A DNA stretch of 64,000 nt, taken from JAUVUV01 sp964548275. Lineage in GTDB: Bacteria > Gemmatimonadota > Glassbacteria > GWA2-58-10. The notes beneath the pieces are model-generated. The model was given only the letters and a program-made list of their open reading frames with translations, had not been told where the DNA came from and searched no databases. Below, piece after piece: positions 60,801 through 64,000 of the stretch. Location: assembly GCA_964548275.1 (NCBI GenBank), contig CAZJQI010000004.1:1-64000 (forward strand), in the 5' to 3' direction. Position numbers and translations under genes: made by a program. The first letter of the stretch is position 1. Every line of letters begins with the position of its first letter.

Positions 60801-60892
60801 TTAATTGCCTGGGTGCAGGTTCTGTTTTAGCTTATCAATAAGAAAATCAAACAGCATAGAATTTAGAATTAGTGCTCACGGAAGTCAAATAA

Positions 60893-61534
60893 ATGAGAAT
60901 AACGTGTGTTTCGGCTTTTAAAATGGAAGCTGCATGGCTTTTGTCCAGGCTCACGGATACCCGGAAGTTCAAAATTGATAGAATACGTGCCTGGACCGGC
61001 AGGGTTGGAGAACACGAGGTAAGTTTTCTGATCTGTGGGGTGGGTCCGGATAAGGCCAGGCAGAGCCTGGAAAGGTATGGCTTGCTTCAGGAAGCGGAAC
61101 GTATCTTTCACCTGGGTGTCTGTGGAGCACTTCACACGGGTCTTTCACGATATAAAACATTAATAGCTGAAACGGTAGCAGCCACTTACAAACCAGAGAG
61201 CTGCCCGATCCGGCTGAGCGATCTGGATGACCAGTTATTAGCAGGCCTCGAAGCCGGTCAAGTTCCTGTCAAAGGGAAAATCCTCACTCATCCGTGGCCT
61301 GTTTTCTCCAGCCGATTGCGCAATAACCTTCACAGACGATTCGGCGCTGATTGTGTAGATATGGAGGCCTGGGAGGTAGCATCATACTGCCGGCGAAGAG
61401 ATATTCCCCTTACCCTGGTCAAGGCAGTCAGTGATTTCGCAGATGAGAAATCCGCTGTCAGCTTTCCTTTCCATGCCCGAAAAGCAGCCCAGGCAGCAGG
61501 GCAGATTGTGCTTGCCATGCTGAGAGCTTTATGA
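60893..61534 (+). CDS. Nucleoside phosphorylase superfamily protein (MTA/SAH nucleosidase-like)
   Basis: A 213-residue protein with the PNP/UDP fold. Visible signatures are VSAFKMEAAWLLSRL at the start (the E-M type N-terminal of MTAN), LICGVGPDKAR, FHLGVCGALHTGL, the Met-Glu ribose contact in CVDMEAWEVASYC, and VKAVSDFADE with the catalytic Asp. It probably cleaves the glycosidic bond of an S-adenosyl-type nucleoside, or is an HpnG/futalosine-like hydrolase. The substrate is not determinable by eye. Confidence 0.75.
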   Translation: MRITCVSAFKMEAAWLLSRLTDTRKFKIDRIRAWTGRVGEHEVSFLICGVGPDKARQSLERYGLLQEAERIFHLGVCGALHTGLSRYKTLIAETVAATYKPESCPIRLSDLDDQLLAGLEAGQVPVKGKILTHPWPVFSSRLRNNLHRRFGADCVDMEAWEVASYCRRRDIPLTLVKAVSDFADEKSAVSFPFHARKAAQAAGQIVLAMLRAL

Positions 61535-61665
61535 GCTTGACGTTAAACTTGGCAGGCCTGGGAGTGAAGCCGCTTGCCTGGGAAACAGGAGAAGTTTAAC
61601 TTATAGAAAATAAAAACAGCCTGTCCGATCCAACTGCCGAACATTATTCAGCCTGTAAAGGCAGC

Positions 61666-61684
61666 CTGGAGGATAATCCTCCAG
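61666..61684. repeat. 19-bp palindrome in the leader of the nucleotidyltransferase gene
   Basis: CTGGAGGAT-A-ATCCTCCAG is a perfect 9+1+9 inverted repeat, 40 bases before the start codon. It may be an operator or a hairpin; nothing else points to a function. Confidence 0.5.
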
Positions 61685-61724
61685 CGGAATAATCCCGGTT
61701 AATTTTTTCTTTGCGTGCGAAAAT

Positions 61725-62711
61725 ATGAAAGCATTGGTCCTTGCGGCTGGTTTCGGAACCCGGCTTCTTCCACTGACAGCGGCTAAATCCAAAGTCACTT
61801 TTTCACTGGCCGGAATACCTGTGCTGGTGCGGGTGTTGAAATTTCTCCGCGCATCAGGAGTGGATGATTTCGTGGTCAACCTTCACCATGCCCAGGAATC
61901 CGTGCGCGATTGCCTCAACGAGGCGCGAGAGCGGGTGACCTATTCATTCGAGCCGGAAATACTCGGTACGGCTGGAGCTTTGCTGGGCGCAAAAAAACAT
62001 CTGGAGGATGAAACCTTTCTTCTGGTTAACGGCGACAGCTACTACGCAGATTTGGATTTTTCCTCTGCACTGGATTTTCACAGGAAAAAGGGCTCTTTGG
62101 CGACCATGATACTTATCGATCAACCCTCGGTCAGTCAGTACAGGGCGGTGGAGATCAGCGAGGAGGGACGGCTGGTCCGCATTGCCGGAAAGCCCGAAAG
62201 CTCGATACAAAATACCGCGGCCTGCCTCCATTTTCCCGGAATCCATATCCTCGAACCTGAGTTCCTTTCCTGGATCGAACCGGGCTTTTCCGATATAAAC
62301 AGCGGTGTGTACCCGCGGCTTATCCTCAAGGATGCTCCGGTTTATGGATACCACACAGAATTTCGCTGGTTTGATCTCGGAACCCCAGGAGGTTTCCTTT
62401 ATGCTGCCTGTGAATTGCTCGCCGAGGCCAAAGAAGGCGCAAGGGAATCTGCTATACTGGTGGGAAGTCAAAGCAATATCAGTGCCGAAAGCATTCTTGA
62501 GGGACCGCTCGAGATCGGCAGTGATGCTGAGATCGCTCCCGGATGCAGCCTTCGCCGGTCGGTTCTGGCCGATAATGTCATACTCGAGCCGGGCGTGGTT
62601 GTGGAGGATTCGCTGGTCGGCGACAACGTGCGTCTCAAAGCCGGCAGTGTGCTGAAACATTACCTGGCCGCAAACGAGGGCGGTGAGGTTAGAACAATTC
62701 GATGGGATTGA
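61725..62711 (+). CDS. Sugar-1-phosphate nucleotidyltransferase with left-handed beta-helix tail
   Basis: A 328-residue protein. The NTP-transferase domain (about 1-235) has the nucleotide loop LVLAAGFGTRLLPLTAAKSKV (usually GxGTRLxPLTxxxPK; here the final PK reads SK), LLVNGDSYYADLDF and GTAGALLGAKK. The C-terminal part (about 240-315) has hexapeptide-like turns (ISAESILEGPLEIGSDAEIAPGCSLRRSVLADNVILEPGVVVEDSLVG). This matches mannose-1-phosphate guanylyltransferase or GlmU/RfbA-like enzymes for surface sugars. It may act with the UDP-sugar dehydrogenase family pathway elsewhere in the genome. Confidence 0.85.
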   Translation: MKALVLAAGFGTRLLPLTAAKSKVTFSLAGIPVLVRVLKFLRASGVDDFVVNLHHAQESVRDCLNEARERVTYSFEPEILGTAGALLGAKKHLEDETFLLVNGDSYYADLDFSSALDFHRKKGSLATMILIDQPSVSQYRAVEISEEGRLVRIAGKPESSIQNTAACLHFPGIHILEPEFLSWIEPGFSDINSGVYPRLILKDAPVYGYHTEFRWFDLGTPGGFLYAACELLAEAKEGARESAILVGSQSNISAESILEGPLEIGSDAEIAPGCSLRRSVLADNVILEPGVVVEDSLVGDNVRLKAGSVLKHYLAANEGGEVRTIRWD

Positions 62712-62943
62712 TTCTGCTGCTGAGTTGATCGGCTTGGGCAACCTGAACTAACATAATTCTAACTTGCCTAAAAGTGCCTTCGAACAAAAATATATGTAAC
62801 ATATACTACTAATTTCCGGTTTGAATAAATATTATATACTTGTGTTTACAGCGGAATTGAATTAAAATAAATTATTGATAAGGCCATATTCAGCAAAACA
62901 GCAAAAATCACTTTATATATAATTCCCAACAGGAGTTAAAAGG

Positions 62944-63747
62944 ATGAGAGCTAAGAAAATATTTCCTGCAATCCTGACTGCTGTCTTTTTCTGCTATGCA
63001 GTGGCGTTCGGGCAGGATAATGCCCCCGCAGTGTCCCCTGGAAATGCGACAGACCAGGAAGCAACGGTTAAGGCCACCACGAACGACCCAACGGTGGATA
63101 CGGCAGAAAACGGCTCAGAAGGAAACCTGCTCTGGATCCAGGATGCTTCAGGTGCTGCCGGCGGGGTGACCACAGTCAAGGTGCTCCTTACAGTTGATCA
63201 GGATATCTACGGCGCCATGTTCGATCTGATATTTGACCAGAGCAACCTCCAGATCAAGCCCCTGGCCGAGAATGGAGTCAAAGTCGGTGCTGATGCCGGC
63301 GGGCTTCTTGAACTTGTGCTGGATGATGATTTTATTGCAGTGGCAAACAGCGAAGGAAAGCTTGTGGTGGCGCTGCTGGACACAACCCTGGCAACACCGA
63401 TGACTGTCGGCGCGGAAAAGGAATTGCTCAGCGTTATGTTTGCAGTGGATGAGGATGCCGAACTCGGGGATGTTCCGATAACTCTTGCAAATGTCTCCTT
63501 TGGAACGGTTTTAGACACAATCGGAGTTGATATCGTGGTTAACACGCAGGATGGAAAAGTTACGATAGTCGAGTTCCAGAAAGGCGATGTTAGTGGAGAC
63601 GGCAACGTGAACATTTTCGACCTGCTGGACCTTCTTAAAGTTCTGAGTGGTAGTGGGACAGCCGGAGGGGCGGTTGATGTCAATGGCGATGGGAAGACAA
63701 ACATTTTCGACCTCCTCGAACTGCTGAAAGTTCTATCCGGCAGATAG
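62944..63747 (+). CDS. Secreted protein with cohesin-like domain and two dockerin-like repeats
   Basis: A 267-residue exported protein with a signal peptide at residues 1-23 (KIFPAILTAVFFCYAVAFG). An acidic Thr-rich linker (24-60) leads to a cohesin-type beta-sandwich (about 65-210: TTVKVLLTVDQDIYGAMFDLIFDQSNLQI, FAVDEDAELGDVPITL, LDTIGVDIVVNTQDGKVTIV). Two calcium loops follow: GDVSGDGNVNIFDLLDLL and VDVNGDGKTNIFDLLELL, each with helix KVLSG. The helix matches that of the protein at 510-1400. Cohesin and dockerin on one chain could self-assemble. It is a single gene with GGAG before the ATG. Confidence 0.8.
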   Translation: MRAKKIFPAILTAVFFCYAVAFGQDNAPAVSPGNATDQEATVKATTNDPTVDTAENGSEGNLLWIQDASGAAGGVTTVKVLLTVDQDIYGAMFDLIFDQSNLQIKPLAENGVKVGADAGGLLELVLDDDFIAVANSEGKLVVALLDTTLATPMTVGAEKELLSVMFAVDEDAELGDVPITLANVSFGTVLDTIGVDIVVNTQDGKVTIVEFQKGDVSGDGNVNIFDLLDLLKVLSGSGTAGGAVDVNGDGKTNIFDLLELLKVLSGR

Positions 63748-63821
63748 ACCTGGTTTCTGCAGATAGGAGTAGAGGTAGCTGAATACTGAAGGTTTTTTAC
63801 TATTTGAAAAAGGGAATTTTC

Positions 63822-63864
63822 AAGGCCTGTCCGATAGCTTATGGGGGATGGACAGGCCTTTTTA
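63822..63864 (+). terminator. Rho-independent terminator
   Basis: AAGGCCTGTCC pairs with GGACAGGCCTT (11 bp, 17-base loop) and is followed by TTT. It ends the cohesin/dockerin gene. Confidence 0.85.
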
Positions 63865-64000
63865 TTGTAAAAAGGGAGCGAATTTTTCAAGATTGATTTG
63901 TGATTACAATCACCCGGTATTCTGGATAAATACCATTCCGGAGAATGTTTGCTTAATGAATTAAACAATGTCTATTTTCCCGACTTTGAAATCAGAGATT
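63865..64000 (+). other. Window end, possible start of a further gene
   Basis: An ATG at 63968 opens a frame to the edge (11 codons, MSIFPTLKSEI), but no ribosome site is visible and no family can be read. Nothing else is seen in this tail. Confidence 0.2.

Overview
The window looks like a chromosome segment of a Gram-negative bacterium of the FCB (Fibrobacteres-Chlorobi-Bacteroidetes) superphylum or a related candidate phylum. It carries a Tol-Pal system, lipoproteins, a PorV-like beta-barrel, secreted proteins ending in a FlgD-like / type IX-style C-terminal module, and dockerin-like calcium repeats on non-cellulosomal proteins. Base composition is moderate, with AT-rich intergenic DNA. TTG starts preceded by good ribosome binding sites are common. 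The exact lineage cannot be fixed from sequence inspection alone.

Layout. (1) 1-9.2 kb: secreted and surface genes (end of a FlgD-like protein, a dockerin-like protein, a 1407-residue FG-GAP/VCBS protein, two TPR proteins) and a radical SAM protein. (2) 9.2-16.4 kb: rpmB on the minus strand, a nucleotide-sugar dehydrogenase, then tolQ-tolR-tonB/tolA-tolB, pal behind its own consensus promoter, cpoB/ybgF and nrdR. (3) 16.4-21.1 kb: rnfC-D-G-E-A without rnfB, a DUF1844 gene and a clear terminator. (4) 21.1-23.6 kb: a lipoprotein and a beta-barrel protein. (5) 23.8-32.7 kb: the classical run rplM-rpsI-rpsB-tsf-pyrH-frr-uppS-cdsA-dxr-rseP (translation, then isoprenoid and lipid supply for the envelope, then an intramembrane protease). 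(6) 32.7-38.3 kb, minus strand: an M23 peptidase with a small membrane partner, tRNA-fMet with promoter and terminator, and carA-sppA-eno-ftsB. (7) 38.3-39.3 kb: a gene-poor stretch. (8) 39.3-53.4 kb: amino-acid biosynthesis (ilvB, ilvN, ilvC, cimA, ilvE, argD, argJ, a class V aminotransferase, proC, hom, gdhA) interspersed with GC-rich palindromic repeats.

(9) 53.4-60 kb is the most interesting part: an SOS-type neighbourhood. lexA has a consensus-like promoter overlaid by four TTCGC boxes in 11-bp register and a duplicated ribosome-binding/start segment. It is followed by a 55-residue basic small ORF and by dinB. An AT-rich two-gene island then encodes a TcmP-family protein and a spore-photoproduct-lyase-like radical SAM protein. 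Beyond it lies a 5' stump of a dnaE-type polymerase gene. One reading is that a lexA-sORF-dinB-dnaE2 mutagenesis cassette was broken and the TcmP/radical SAM pair now sits inside it. (10) 60-64 kb: a YihY/BrkB membrane protein, a nucleoside phosphorylase-like protein, a sugar nucleotidyltransferase, and a secreted protein combining a cohesin-like domain with dockerin-like repeats.

All family assignments come from reading motifs and overall sequence; no database search was run.
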